This document shows, piece after piece, positions 35,938 through 49,500 of a stretch of 64,000 nucleotides of DNA. The notes beneath the pieces are model-generated. The model had not been told where the DNA came from, did no database searches, and saw only the letters and a list, made by a program, of their open reading frames with translations. This stretch comes from Biomphalaria glabrata (taxonomy: Eukaryota; Mollusca; Gastropoda; Planorbidae). The stretch is taken from NCBI RefSeq assembly GCF_947242115.1, contig NC_074717.1, positions 39,762,701 to 39,826,700 of the forward strand. The letters are read 5' to 3'. The stretch's first letter is position 1. Every line of letters begins with the position of its first letter. The position numbers and the translations under genes were made by a program.

Positions 35938-36329
35938 TGATATAGAAAGAGAATAAGAGAGAAACAGTGAAAAAAGAAATAGATCAACATAATTGTATTT
36001 TAAAAAGTCATTGAATCCGAGTATCTTTTTATTATTAAAATTAAATTTGATTCAGATGTCTACTTGGAAGCACTTAATGTATACATGAGTTTAGTGTTAA
36101 ACATTCATTACCATTCAAACCCTGTATTAGTTAATGGAATGTCTGGTATTAGATCAATGTTGGAAAGCTTAAAAGAGACAAATCTACTAATTTTTCGTAA
36201 ATGTTCAAGGCGCGGCGCTTTCTTCTAGGGCCTATGACGTCATTTTACAATTAGAATTTTATGTAGTCTTTTTTTTTCCTTGTCGTTTTGTCAGGGTTTT
36301 GTGATGTCGTTGGTCACTTAGTTTGGGTT

Positions 36330-36810
36330 GCATTTCCGACAAGCCAAGTCATTGGACTCGAGACAAAAATACACCTACTTAACACACTCGTCATCCCAAC
36401 AGCAACATATGCATGTGAGACATGGAAGTCATTTGTCAAAATTGAGAAAAGACTAAATGTGGCTCAACAAAAATGGTTGAGACGGAATTTGGGAGTTAGT
36501 TATACAGATCGGTCTCAAACAAGGAAATCCTATGCCGAACTGGGAGTCGAACACTTAGTGAGGTTGTGACAGAGCGTCGCATGAGGTTTGTGGGACAAGT
36601 TTTCAGACAAAATGAACTACGCATACCAAGAGTTGCGATGACATGGAGGCCAATACGAGAAAAGCGCAAACAGGGACGACCTCGTATAATTTGGCGCCAC
36701 ACTTTCATGGAGGACCCCAGAGCAGTGAACACCAGGTGGGAAGAGGCCTCAGACATTGCCAGTGACAGCTTGCTATTCAATGCACCGAACGGGGTAGGGA
36801 GGACCTAAGT
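36330..36810 (+). mobile_element. LINE reverse-transcriptase C-terminal fragment, copy 3
   Basis: Paralogue of 21990-22480, slightly better preserved: LLNTLVIPTATYACETWKS, then TERRMRFVGQVFRQNELRI. Confidence 0.75.
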
Positions 36811-37034
36811 CTAAGTAGGTAAGCATTTCGCCATCTTGTACTTGAGAGACAAGCCGTGTTTCTTTTGGTCCTATATACTTCTTAGTTTTACGCTACTGGA
36901 CAGCCTTAGCTGTATTGACTTGGATCTGTTCTGGGTAGGACTCTTTGACCCTTGTTTAGGGTCAGTTTTATTTCATATTGCTATGATATTCTTTATGCGG
37001 ATTCGTTGGTATTTATAGTCTTAGATTAGACATA

Positions 37035-37370
37035 AGAGTCCAAATCACAAGAAAGATGACGCTTACTATAAGCTATCCCAACAAGACCAACGTCTAATCT
37101 TTCGACTCAGGACCGGACACAACAGAATGCGACAACACATGTACCGCAAGATCAAATTTGGAACCAGTGAAATCTGCCCATGTGGAGTATCACCAGAGAA
37201 TGCCGACCACGTCCTCCAAAACTGCTCTCTTTACCAAGAGGCCCGTATAAGACACTGGCCCCAAACACACTAATAGAAAGAAAACTATATGGAGAACTCC
37301 CTGATTTGGAAACCACTGCGCAGTTCATCTCATATATTGGTCTAGTCTGAACGCTCCAACATAACAATGA
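37035..37370 (+). mobile_element. Second LINE 3' fragment, copy 3
   Basis: Paralogue of 22690-23040, lacking part of the GAA-rich tail. Confidence 0.7.
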
Positions 37371-38362
37371 GTGTGTTTCAGTGTTGGCGTTACCCATTAC
37401 AACGTTGGGCTTACTTTGTAGGTATTGGTGTTAACATAGACAGTGTAGTCGTCATCATTGCCAGTGTTGACGTCCAGATGTTCATGACAGTCCTTGATTG
37501 CCATTGTCAGAGTTGATGTTCCATTGACAGCTTATGAAGTGCCTTCTCTTGTTACAGTGACGAAGGTGTAAGTTGTAGAACAGATGATGTTGATAAAGTC
37601 GCTGTCCGTGTCTTGTCATTGTTGTTATGCAATATCACAAAAGATGCTCATTACATTCATATTTTACTATTAAATTGCTATGAATATAAATAAGATTTGG
37701 TATCTTCATCTTTAACTCTGATAACTCATTATTCACATTATACCTGTCAATATCATGGTGAAAATATCATAGTATTAAATTCATATTTTTTAAAAATCAT
37801 CATCCACATAGTGTATTACTTTATGTACGACTGTGTGTCTGTCAGGCTGAACCGAGGGATTAAAATAGGTATATCGCAAATCGATTTTTTTTTCTCGTAT
37901 AACCTAGATATATTTTAATTAAACTTAAACTTAGCTACCGAGATAATGAATATATATTAAATAATATAGAGCTTAAGTCCTGAATCAGACATTTAAAAAC
38001 GAAATAGAATTTGTTCACTTCAACTTTGAAAATAAATTCCACGACTCCTTCTACTCTGAGGCAAGTCTTGATACCCTGGCTGCGAGCAACTGATAGAGGA
38101 GAAATTGATTCAGATTAAAATCACCGACTGAAAACAATTTTCTGATTCAATTTGCAAAGGAAATAAAAAAAAAATAAAAAAAATCAATTCCGCTCATCAC
38201 CGTTCCCGAATAAAAAACAAAATGAAGGAGAAATTAAATGCTCATCCGGTTAAACAAAACGGCGGTATGATGGGAGGAAATAAATCAATGTTCTTTTAAG
38301 CAGCAACTTAGCAACCTAACTTCTAAATGGTTTCTACCTAAAAGAATTGTTTCTTCTCAATG

Positions 38363-38531
38363 GACCTCATTCACCAATCGTAAAAAAATAACATTTAGCC
38401 ACGTGATTCTCTACTTCTTCTGTACAAAGTATGTCATCCATCGTGGATGTCACGTGATAGGTATTTTTCATTGTTTTTATCAATATTATGACGTGGCTAA
38501 ATGTGTTTATATACGATTAGTGAATGAGGTC
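38363..38531. mobile_element. 169-bp palindromic MITE, only in copy 3
   Basis: Inverted ends of about 45 bp: GACCTCATTCACCAATCGTA on the left and, inverted, GACCTCATTCACTAATCGTA on the right, both continuing into CATTTAGCCACGT. Copy 2 has the empty site CTCAATTCATC near 24047. The flanks suggest a target duplication of about 3-4 bp (AAT). Confidence 0.85.
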
Positions 38532-39383
38532 AATTCATCAAGTTCTTCAATAACTAGACGCAAACAATTACAATTAGTTTGAACAAAAGTTGTGTTTTGT
38601 TTGAACGTATTCCAAAAACAAAAACAAAACAACAAAAAAAAATACAACAACGACGATCTATGTGTAAAGGTCTCATCTCTGCCTGTGAACCCGTCTGGGG
38701 CATAAGGCCACCATTCAGGCTCGTCCGGGCGTCTCGTTTTTTTGGGCGAGTCTCTCCAACTGTTCCCATCTGCTTTTAAATTTGACCGCCATGTTTTATT
38801 GGACCGTCCTCACTTGATCTTTCCTTGGGAGGGGGGGGGGGGGTTTACAGGTGAGGGCTTGCGAAGTTGGATTGTTGATGGATTGGAAGGCAGTTACGTA
38901 CTAAGATAATCATTTCACATTTCACTGTTTGTGAATTGTGTGATCTGAATCTGATAGTTACAAAACCGTTTATAATAATTATAATTTATAGCTTATTAAT
39001 ACCTCTGACAGTATTATTACTTTTTCTATTAATTATCTTGAGTAAGTTTATTATTTGTACCTATATTTTTATGATTTGTTACTTTGTAGCACTTGTGCTT
39101 TGTGACAAAACAAAATAAAACTGTTCAAACTGGATGCCAGCTATACAGGGGCGTGGCCTGCCTATCTCAGCGTCTCGAAATGATTTCTTCTTTTTTGTTT
39201 GTTTGTTGCCACATTTTCTCATTAGTGATCTTGTTTGGCCCCGGTGGGGGGGGGGGGGGGGTCATAAAAATTCTTCATATTGATGAACACCTGAACTTTT
39301 ATTTTTCATGGAGATGACGGTGGTTCTCCATGTCTCTGCTCCATAAAGTAATATTAGTGTCAAGATCTATATCTACTTTTTAG

Positions 39384-40034
39384 CGGCTCTGAAAGAGGGA
39401 AAAAACGCTATTAGTTTTGTGTGGCCTGTCTGTCCGTCTGTCCGTCTCGTTTAGATCTCGTAAACTAGAAAAGATAGTGAAAATCCGACATCACAATATT
39501 TTAGTCCATTTAAAGTTCTGATGCAACGGCTACTTTTTTTCTTTTCTGAAAGCGAAAAATCTTTTTTTTTTTTTTAAATCACTTATGCAAGCAGTTTTTT
39601 CATAAAAATACACCACTTTTACAACTATTCACTATTAATAGTAACAGACACGGGAGGCTCTTTAGTAGGGGAGATAGCTAATTACCATATACTTAATACA
39701 TTTATACAAATGGTTTTACAATATTTAATAAAAAATATATATTTTTTTAAATTTCTATTGCAAAATTAAATAAGCTCTGTCATATTAACTACAACATTTA
39801 CACACAAAAAAATTTTGCTTTTTTTAAAGAGAAAAAAAGACATCAGTTAGGCCAGGTTCAAATCTAGCTTCACATTCACTTTCACCTATCCTTTGGTCTG
39901 CTGGACCGTTGGGGCACTACACAAGATCTGTTAACTTTTTTTTTCATTATTTTCTGTCATTTGTCTTTGATAGAATTTCTTTCTGATAATATTGAAACCT
40001 GCCTTTTTACCTGCCTGGGTGGACCACTTCGGGG
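39384..40034. mobile_element. TIR element with GGCCCCCGAAA-type ends, copy 3 only
   Basis: Starts CGGCTCTGAAAGAGGG and ends TGGACCACTTCGGGG. It aligns with 48909-50083 minus the LINE that interrupts the latter. Copy 2 lacks it near 26200, where TCTACTTTT passes directly into TTAAG. Confidence 0.65.
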
Positions 40035-40633
40035 TTTCAGTTTGTTATTAAGTCAAATCGGGTTAATCGGACGACATCGGGATTCGATCGCTTTGGTTTA
40101 CCAAAAAACAACAACAACCGGCTTGTCAAATTAACCGATTCACCATATAATAGGATCTGTCTGAGTACTTTAGGATTCTGTCCTAGTAAATGAAGGGTTC
40201 GATTAAACGATGGTCCAATAAACCGGATTCATCTGTTTTATATTACTAATACTTTTCTCGTACACTATATATACTATTAAATATCCGGAAGACTTTTTCG
40301 GTTTCGTTATTAAAAGACAAAATAGTTTTGCTAACTTTTCCTGACTAAATTTTAAATAATTTCTTTTTCTATAACCATTTTTTTAAGACCAAAACTTTTT
40401 TTTTAAAATTACCTCTATTAAATTGGTAGCTTCGTGGAAACTTCTTAGAATCTTCCGTGTGGGCAAAACCTGGTCACGAAAATAGCTCTAGCAATTTGAC
40501 AGCTGCTATATATTGTTGGGTTAAAATTACAAGCTCGTTAGCTGCACTGGGAAAACTCGAGTTTGACCGTTATAATTTTTCAAAGTAAAAAAATAAGAAA
40601 TAAATGTAAATTCGGTTAGAGAAAATATTTATC
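40035..40633. other. No gene seen
   Basis: Beyond the copy 3 boundary. Contains several AACCGATT/AATCGGTT-like and TTCGATTAAACGA motifs that resemble ends of pogo-like elements, but no paired termini were found. Confidence 0.4.
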
Positions 40634-40860
40634 TGGAACGAACGTGGTTGAGAGGCTAAGTGCGCTTGAACTTAGCTTGGCTTGGTTACATATGAAGGGG
40701 ACTCGAGGTTCGACACCCAACTCCGGCAGAGTTGTGTTTACCTTCTCCTAAATACCCCTCCCCCCCCCCCCCCCACTAGTCCATAACTGAGATTGGACCA
40801 AAGCGCTCTGAGCATGCTATAAACATTAAAGTATGAAAGCCAAACTTTATTTATTTATTC
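40634..40860 (+). mobile_element. SINE-B, diverged
   Basis: tRNA-like head CGTGGTTGAGAGGCTAAG with GGTTCGACACCC, then the AAGCGCTCTGAGCATGC region and a TTTATT tail. Confidence 0.6.
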
Positions 40861-41747
40861 ATTCATTAACCGCGGAGTACTTCGCGGTGATCCCTCTTGT
40901 CCACTACACGCCCCATATAGCCAATCTGCACCTAGTTGTTACTGCCAATACAAGCTTTATTCACGAAGACTCCTTACTGAGACTGTCTTAGAAATTACGA
41001 TGCGCAGGGTTTAAAAAAAAAAAAAAAAAGAGGTTCCAGAGAGCGAAGAGAGACAGCTGGCCGTAAAACGTCATTGTAATAGTAATTCACGGGCTATGGT
41101 AGGAGGATCGCTAAAATGTGGCCCGTTTACATCAGTTCTATGGTTCTAAAGACACGAACTTTTTTTGTTTACCTTCGAACCCTTCATGTTCCGTTTTAGC
41201 ATCGTGCGACGAAAGAGAATCTGCTCCACCGTTAACTGTCTTCTTAGCATTGTGGACATCTTGGATGCAAGCGTTCACTTACCCTAACGAAGTGGCTCCA
41301 ATTGGACAATGTCCTGTACGAAATGGTATCAAAGTTGATTGATTCTTTCTGCTTAACCGCCACCGCCAGAGGTGCTGGAGTCATCTGAGTGTATGCGGTA
41401 TTTCCAGATTTCCTGGTCTGTGTCGCACTGATCCCGTATCTCTTAACTTGCCTCAGCACACAAGAGGATTGCTTTGAGCCCCTTTGACTGAGACGCATTT
41501 TTACACATTGCGCGCCGCCCCTGAATTCAATACACATATCTTATGTATAAATATATGACATAATATAAAACAAAATACGTATGATTATAGACTTTTATTA
41601 TATATATATATATCAAAAAGAATTAAAACTTTCTTTGACTTTACAAATATTGACATCATTGTACATAGGACTCATTCACACAACGTTGGTGCATTGAACA
41701 TTGCATAACCATGTTCAACAAAGCAATATATCTAATAAGTAAGTAAG
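40861..41747. other. No confident gene; coding-like stretch near 41240-41540
   Basis: An open minus-strand frame of about 97 codons (41537-41244) is rich in S, T, Q and R and has a GGGTAAGTG donor-like site at its downstream side (near 41280). Nothing matches a family I know and a second frame there is also partly open. It may be an old transposon remnant. Confidence 0.3.
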
Positions 41748-42026
41748 TAAAGTTTCCCCTTTATTCAGACCTTGCGATTTATGGGGCAGATGATGTTAAG
41801 GTCATCTGTTTCTTTGGCTAACGGTTAACAAGCAGGGTGTTATGTGGCCAGCACAACGACCAACCGCCTTTAATTTCCCCAACTAAAGTCAGGTATCCAT
41901 TAGAGTTGGGTGGACTCAGGGGCGCCCTAAAATTCTCGAAATTCAAAATCCCAGTCTTCAGCGGGATTCGAACCCAGGATCTCAGGTTCGGAAGCCAAGC
42001 TTAACCATTCGACCACCGCGCCCCCA
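41748..42026 (-). mobile_element. SINE-A, nearly full length
   Basis: On the minus strand a tRNA-like head GCGCGGTGGTCGAATGG with A box at 41999-42015 and B box GGGTTCGAATCCC at 41963-41975. The body includes GAGTCCACCCAACTCTAATG, and the end is near CAAGGTCTGAATAAAGGGG with a TAAG-type tail at 41736-41750. This copy defines the SINE-A family in the window. Confidence 0.8.
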
Positions 42027-43000
42027 ATATATCTAGACATCTTGTCAATGCCTTTTAATCTTACTATTCTTTTCCTTTGTTAATTTTAGTACAGTCCATA
42101 GGTGTTTTTGGGTCAAAAAAAAAAAAAGAAAACATTTTGCGTATGGCATTGGCTTACAGATACTGAGGCGCGAAGGGTTTTGAAAATTGTAGTGCTAAAA
42201 GTGACCATAAGGTGTGGAATTTTACAAGATCTTCACTCCGTCCTTAAATAAAAAAAAAATATCGTTATCAACATCACAGAGTGAAACGTATTTTCAAATC
42301 AATTAGGCTCATATGATAGATGGCCTAATTGATGAAAACCAAACCTAGATGGGGCCTCATGTCTCAAGCATTAACCCCACCCTCCACACACATACACACA
42401 AACGATCTGCTACTGTTCTCTTCAATGTATGCAATGAATCATCTTCTTTGTCATTCTGCCCGTCATCGTAGGTTTAAATAATATTCAGTTAAATGTGAGG
42501 ATAAATAGATACCTCCACCCTCAAAATAAATGCAGTGAATAAAGAAAATAAAATAGTAAAAATACAGTCATAAAAATGCACAACCATTTTGTTTAAATAG
42601 CGAATAATAACATGGGCAAAAACTGAACACAGATAAAAGATGTATTACTTTATATATTTTTATTTTACGAACATTTAAAAAGAAGATTTTTTTAAAGCAA
42701 AGAATAAAATTAAATTTAATTTTAAAAAAAATGTATATATATAAAGATGAACTCTGGATTCACATTGAGATGACATTTGCACACAATTAAGATGTTCGAT
42801 AGGATACGATTTTAAAAGATACAAGTTAAAAGTGTATTTTAAAAGCTGCAATATGTAAATATAAACAGTCTCTAGGGGTGTGTACTCGTATTCACCTACA
42901 TTACAGTGTTACTCATTGCTTTCCCTTTCTGCTATTTACATACACATACACAAACACATACACAAACACACACATACCTACAGGCCTACCCACAAAACTA
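42027..43000. other. No gene seen
   Basis: AT-rich sequence with a short ACACATAC repeat at about 42940-42978. Confidence 0.5.
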
Positions 43001-43004
43001 TCTT

Positions 43005-43165
43005 ATAAGTTACAGATGTTCCTTCAAAAGAGAAGAGAATTAAGTTCTCCGCGTGTCAATGTGTCCATCTAGTCGTGCATGACTTAAACTCTGCTAAGTC
43101 ATACGTTTTCCTGGCTGATTCAGGCAACCCGTTCCATGTTCTATTCATCCAATAAAATACTTCTA
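43005..43165 (-). mobile_element. Diverged LINE tail
   Basis: On the minus strand it carries GAACATGGAACGGGTTGCC, then GCATGACTTAGCAG and GTCATGCACGACTAG, the same end region as the CR1/Jockey-like LINE, but much older by divergence. Confidence 0.5.
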
Positions 43166-45118
43166 TACTCAAAGCGCCGCTTCCGCGTTCTTCAGTATAT
43201 CTAGATTTGCCCTAAATCTTTACTAGTGAGAAGATATATCATGTAAGTTTAGAAGCAATCTTAACGTTATCAAGTAAAAATATATTCTTTTACTTAGAAT
43301 TCTTAGTAAACCTTTATATCACGTGTACAATGGAATAAAAAAAAAAAACCGGAGACGCAATTAAAGAGGTTTTCTTTTCTCCCTTTGTGTCACACAAATC
43401 AACATAAAAGCGGGTACACTTGATGTAGAGAGAAATCTCTGGGAATCTCGGAAAATCCCGGGAAAATTGCAATAATGTTTCTGGTCAATAGCAACTGCCG
43501 TTTTCATTTCTCGCAGCCATCAACTTTAGACTTTCACGCACCGGAAGATAGAAGGGGGAAAAAAAAACAAGAAAAAAAAACTTTGCACACGGCACGTCAG
43601 AAGGTTTTAGAATAATTGGGTATCTACATTAGCCTCGTGTTCAATCATCGTTGTGTCATGTTTTATTTCAATGATTAAGTTGATTTTTTTTTCTAATTAA
43701 AAAAGTTAGGGGCATGTTCTGACAGTGTGCACTGCCCCCTTATGGGAGAACTTTGATATTTGCACATATTGTATTGGACATTTTCATCTATGGCGATAAT
43801 CATGATTGGTGTATCCGATGTACAGAAAAAAAAGTAAGTGCTGATTAGCACTGTAATTAAGAAGGTCTACGATGCCTTGCTTACACTTTTTGCAATGTAA
43901 AATCACATTTCTAGGCTCTTTTTCTTGTAGTACAAACATAGTTTTATTTTCTAGTTATACTTTAGCGTCCTTGACATTGTTTAGAATTTTTAAAATGACA
44001 GTAAAATCGCCAATACTTTGTTTTCGCGTAATTTTCTAAAATGTTATTGAGAGGCGGGCAGAAATACTTAAATCTTAAAAAAAAAAACAAGTGTATAATA
44101 CACTTCTAGTCTACTTAGTTTTTGAGAGCTCTATATTGATGTCTGCTAACATATTTCGTGGACTTCTATTTCACAGTAATCTGCCCTTTGTTTACACTTC
44201 AATTTTTTAAGATCCCCGTTTACGTTTTTAAGCAATAAATTTCAGTAAGGGAGACAATAAAAGTTGAGATTCTCTAGTGATGTAATGAAAAAAAAAAAAA
44301 AGGAAATAAAACGAACGAAATCAAAAGATAAGTATTTGGAGATGTTCTGGAATTGATAAAATATACAATATCAAGGTCGCCATATTGAAAGGTTACTTTT
44401 TAGAATTCAATAATCAAATTCTTGGTACTTCAAAGTTGAAACGAAAACCCTTATAAGAAAAAAGAAAATCATAAAGGACTTGTACTCTTGCCAATATAAT
44501 AGAGTAATGTACTTCTAGTTACAGAAAAAGGTACCTTTTTTAAAACCTAATTTTAACATTATATTTTCGAAAATCAATAACAACTGTGTAGTTGGAAATG
44601 GAAATTCATATAAAGTAATTACTAAAAACTAGTAATATTATTTAATACTCTACTTTCACTTTTTGATTGTTCAATTGAATTATCCATTGTTGACATTCTC
44701 ACTATATACATTTAAGTACCTTATATTTAAAAAAATATTCATTATATACTATAACAAAAATAAAAATTGCCATGTGATGAATAACCTGTACAAAGCAACT
44801 TAAAATGTTAAAATGTTATGACAACCTTAATGTAATTATTTCAACTGCCATGCTTGCAATCATTGTATTTTAAAATGTAAGTATTTAATTTGTACCCTTA
44901 CCAATAAAATATGTATCTTTTTGTTAAAAACAAAACAACTATTCACAACTCAGCTCAGAAATCTGAGATCCTCGCTCTACGTGATGGGCATACACATCTG
45001 ATCTCGTTCTCTCAACTCGCATATGCTCCTGTATTAGCAATTGACGAATTCATAATTCATGAACAAGGGAAATGGTTATGGACTATTTACAAATATTTGA
45101 TAGTGTTTGCTTATCGAC
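43166..45118. other. Long AT-rich stretch, nothing recognised
   Basis: No open frame with coding character, no tandem array and no inverted ends found. Confidence 0.5.
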
Positions 45119-45425
45119 CAGTGGCGTAGAAAGGAATTTGGGGGGGGTGGGGGCTTGTCTCTTTAGGGGGGCCCCTGCATTTTGATAGTCGACATCATGA
45201 CATGAGATAATGTACATAATAAATATACAAGTCTAATGTGTCTGATAATGCAACATGGTCACTAATTTATATAACAACATGAATAGCAAGACAATATGGC
45301 GTTGGCTTAATATTTAATATAAACAAAATTTTAGACACTCATTTGGGACCCACCTTAAGTGGGGTCCGTGGAATTTTAAAATTTGACCCCCCCCCCTTCC
45401 CGCCCTCCCCCCAGCTACGCCACTG
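45119..45425. mobile_element. TIR element, 307 bp, hAT-like
   Basis: Ends CAGTGGCGTAG and CTACGCCACTG are perfect inverted repeats. Flanking octamers TTATCGAC and TTCCCGAC agree at 6 of 8 positions, fitting an aged 8-bp duplication. The interior has poly-G near the left and poly-C near the right end. Confidence 0.65.
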
Positions 45426-45759
45426 TTCCCGACCATGTTGTACAGTCTGGACGCGGATCCGTTAACATGGTTGTCCAACTTGTCTTGTGTGTTATAGAAA
45501 TGGCTTGAGATTTAAACTGAATAAGTACTGAAAAAAATAAACAAACATAACTATCAATCCGTATTAAGTTGATAACCAAGTAAAATGGCATTAATAAAAT
45601 TTAAATGTTAATAATATATTCACATTGCACTTTTGGAGGACCTTAACATTTTCTTGTGTTCTTACTGGCAATGTAATACTTTATAAAGACTGGGGGGAAA
45701 AAGACAATGACTATCACAATAATGCTAGGTTCAAGGACCTCGTGTGGGGTATCAGCATG

Positions 45760-45990
45760 TGTGTTAAGGATTAGAACCTTCACGAGTCTGCGGCAAGAAA
45801 CAATGGACAGATGCATATACATGCACGAACTGTGGCAAACTCTGCCGCTTCAGACATGGCATGATCAATCACACCAGATTCTGCCCCGTCTCAAGACGAA
45901 ACCAAAGCCAGTGACTCATCTGGGCGCATCCATTGTCTTCAGAGACACGAGGAGCCGTATTATAATGCATACATAGATTGAAATGTATAA
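45760..45990 (+). mobile_element. LINE-derived zinc-finger fragment
   Basis: One frame encodes DAYTCTNCGKLCRFRHGMIN followed by HTRFCP, a C2H2-type finger of the kind found at the end of some molluscan LINE open frames. It is interrupted soon after. A host zinc-finger exon is less likely because no splice sites bracket it. Confidence 0.4.
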
Positions 45991-46442
45991 TGTAAACTTC
46001 GCATTGAGTACATACAATCTACGTCATCACTTTTTGTTGTTGTTTTTTTGTACACGTCATATTCGTAACACTGGGTCAGTTGTTTATATTTGTAAATAGT
46101 CAACTATATATATATAATTATACTTATTTATATACAGCTTGGGATTAGCATCCCTATACGATAGATCAATGATCAGTGACGTAGTTTACATTGGAGTATT
46201 TAAAAGGGGTAGCATGGACTCAATGTTTGAATGGAGACTTTTAGTATTGTTTAAACGATATTAAATCGATGGAGAAGCATTTGATTAGATCTCAGAATGT
46301 TTTGTACACATAATGAGCCAAGTCCCCCATAGAGCTCTAGTTTCTACATGTCCGAGTCAATGTTGAGTTAAAGAAATACATTCGATTTGATCTGCTCGGA
46401 ATGTTTCCTGAGTTTCAGAACCAATCCTAATAGCGTTAAACG

Positions 46443-46448
46443 TTTATT
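46443..46448 (-). terminator. Poly(A) signal of the C-type lectin gene
   Basis: AATAAA on the minus strand 63 bp after the stop codon at 46511, just after two copies of a GACCAATCAA-containing repeat. Confidence 0.6.
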
Positions 46449-46510
46449 TGATTGGTCAATCCATCCTGAAGTTAACTTTTCGTTGATTGGTCACTCCATC
46501 CTGTAGTCAG

Positions 46511-49500
46511 TCACGTGTCAATCAGACAAATGTAGCCCCTCGGAGATGAGCAGTTCGAAGCGTAGTACTCCTGGAAGAAGCTGCTCATGTAGATACAGAC
46601 CGGAGCCTCAGGTGTGATGGGCTCGTAGAGTTCCAGAACATTCAGCTCCGTCTCGGTCAGTGGGACGTCGCTGTGGTCCCAGGCTAGTTGGTCAGGCACG
46701 TTCAGAGAGTTGATTCCTATCCAAAAAGAGTCGGCGAATTCTGTTCAGAAAAAGAAAAAAAAAGTACTTAAGAAATCAGAAGATTTAGGATAAATTATTT
46801 ATTCATTGGAGAAATGTAGCGCCCATATCACTGAGCTATATAAATACACAAGATTAGGGGAGCATTTTTAGACCTTGAATAGCACAGATAATTTTACGAA
46901 ATGAGATTGAATATTAAATTAAGAAGAAATAGATGATCTTCGGTATCATTGGCATTAACTGCATTGACCTTTTCTCGTTACGTTACACTAGCGATTTGTG
47001 AAATGTAATCTTCACACTCAAATTTCTACTAAACAAACACAATCTCGTTTTTATAACGGAGGTTATCGATTAACATTAACATGTACAGACCAGTTGCACG
47101 CATTAAAAAAAAACAACAAGCAAAATATAAAAATAATAGCCATATATCTCTATACTTAAAGATTTATATTACCTTTTGTATAGCAAAAAAAAAAATGAAT
47201 TTGTTGATTTTTTTTTAATTCACTTTTTGTTAGGGACAATGAATGATTGTGCAAAGTTTCAACTTGATCCTAGAATGGGAAGTGGGAGAAGTAACGTGTA
47301 GAAACTTTGTTACTGACAGAGTGAGTTGATAAAAGCTATGTTTAAAAAAGGGGGAAAAAAGTTTCATTTTTCTAAACTACAGGAAGAAAAATCCGCCATA
47401 TTTTTCTTTAGACATTGTAGTACAACTGTTACACAATATTCAAACAAACAAAACTGAATAAGAAACAACGAAAACCCGAGCTTATTGTGTAAAGTTTAAA
47501 GACATCTCTATTGGCCATGGCACCAAAGGAGTAGGTGATTACAACAGACCTTGTAGAAATCAATAGTTCTGGTGTACATATAATACTAAAAACACATCTG
47601 ATTATTAGGTAGTTAAGTGTGTAAGCAATTTTTGTACTAACGTGTGATTTAGTCCAACCTTAAGTTATACCTTTAGGTACATGTCCAGTAATTCAATAGG
47701 TCAGTGTGGTATCGTAGAGCGAAGGTATAGGAGGTAGAGCAAAAAGACGGCTGGTTTGGTTAGATAGAGGCTTTATGCTGGAGATCTTGGTTTTGTGAAT
47801 ACATTGACCTGTTTCAAAGTGAATTTTATACAATGTTGTAATGCTTATATGTGGTGATGTGTACTATTGAAATGCATCGCAAAACATGACAGATACAAAC
47901 CGATTGTTGTATCTGAGTTTATTTAGACAGACACAAACATATTTATATCTGGTATTGTTAAGACAGACAAATTCTTGTATCTGGTTTTGTTTAGACAGGC
48001 ACACATTCTTGTATCTGGTATTGCATAGACAGACACACATTCTTGTATCTGGTTTTGCTTAGACAGACACATTCTTGTATCTGGTTTTGCTTAGACAGAC
48101 ACAGATTCTTGTATCTGGTTTTGCTTAGACAGACACAGATTCTTGTATCTGGTTTTGCTTAGACAGACACACATTCTTGTATCTAGTACTGTTTAGAAAG
48201 ACAAACAGATTCATGAATTCATGTATCTGATATTGTTTAGACAGACAGATTCTCGTATCTGGTATTGCTTAAGCAGACACAGATTCTTGTACCTGGTATT
48301 GCTTAGACACAGTTTCTTGTATCTGTTCAACAAAATCCCACATCGATTCACTCCCTTCATTTTTTGTGTGTTCAATACATTAGTTTAAAATACAGCCTCA
48401 ATCTCGTTCATTATTCATCAAGCTTTTAAAACTGAAGATTACTGGAGCAATTTTAGCCAAGAGACGGCAGGCTGTACGAATGTACAGGTCAGTGATTCAC
48501 AACATGCAAGAAATGTAAACAAAGTCTGGCTTTACACAAAAACTGGTTTTCTTGTTGTTTTGTTTGTTTTTGTTTTTTTGTCAGTGTGTTTTTTGTCTGT
48601 GTGTTGTTGTTTTTTGTCAGTGTGTGTGTTTTTTTTTGTCAGTCTGTGTGTTTCTTTTTGTCAGTGTGTGTGTTGTTGTTTTTTGTCAGTGTGTGTGTTG
48701 TTTTTTGTCAGTCTGTGTGTTAGTGTGTGTTGTTTTTTGTCAGTGTATGTGTTGTTTTTTGTCAGTCTATGTGTTTCTTTTTGTCAGTGTGTGTGTTGTT
48801 GTTGTTTTGTCAGTGTGTGTTTTTTTTTGTCAGTGTTTGTTTTATTTTTGTAGCTCAAGTAGTTACCTTTTTTTCTTTCATTATTCAAAGAATGTCGCTT
48901 TTTTTTAGCGGCCCCCGAAAGGGGAAAAGATGCTACTAGTTTAGTGTAAAATGTCTGTCCATCCGTCCCGTTTAGATCTCGTAAACTAGAAAAGACATTG
49001 AAAATCGAACATCATAATATTTTAGTCCATTCAAAGTTCTGGTGCAACGGCTACTTTTTTCTTTTCTAAAAGTGAAAAATCTAATTTTTTAAATCACATA
49101 TGCAAGCAGTTTTTTCATAAAAATACACCACTTTTACAACTATTCACTATTAATAGTAACCAACACTGGAGGCTTTTTAGTGGCAGAGTCCTACGGTAGC
49201 AATATCTGTAACACATTTATGCAAACGGTTTTTGATTTCTTGTAAAAAACATTTTTGTACATTTGTAATGCTAAATTAAGTAAGTTCTGTCATACTAAGA
49301 CTAAGACTGCTTTATTGATCCTTAGGGAAATTTGTTGCAATTACAAGGACTCGTTTCTCATATAAAGACAACACAACAGAAAAATACACATAAATACAAC
49401 AGACACAACATAAAGAGTTCATTCAACGACTACACACAGGCATCTTGGTGCTTTTCATGTTCCCTGATCAACGAGTGGCGGTGATATAGTCTGACCGAGT

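Noticed and set aside
41960-42020. Possible tRNA gene on the minus strand
   Set aside because: Good A and B boxes, but they are the head of a SINE-A element with the full downstream body.
48552-48939. Cysteine- and valine-rich open frames
   Set aside because: All three plus-strand frames are open through a TTTTTGTCAGTGTGTG repeat. Low complexity, no coding signal.
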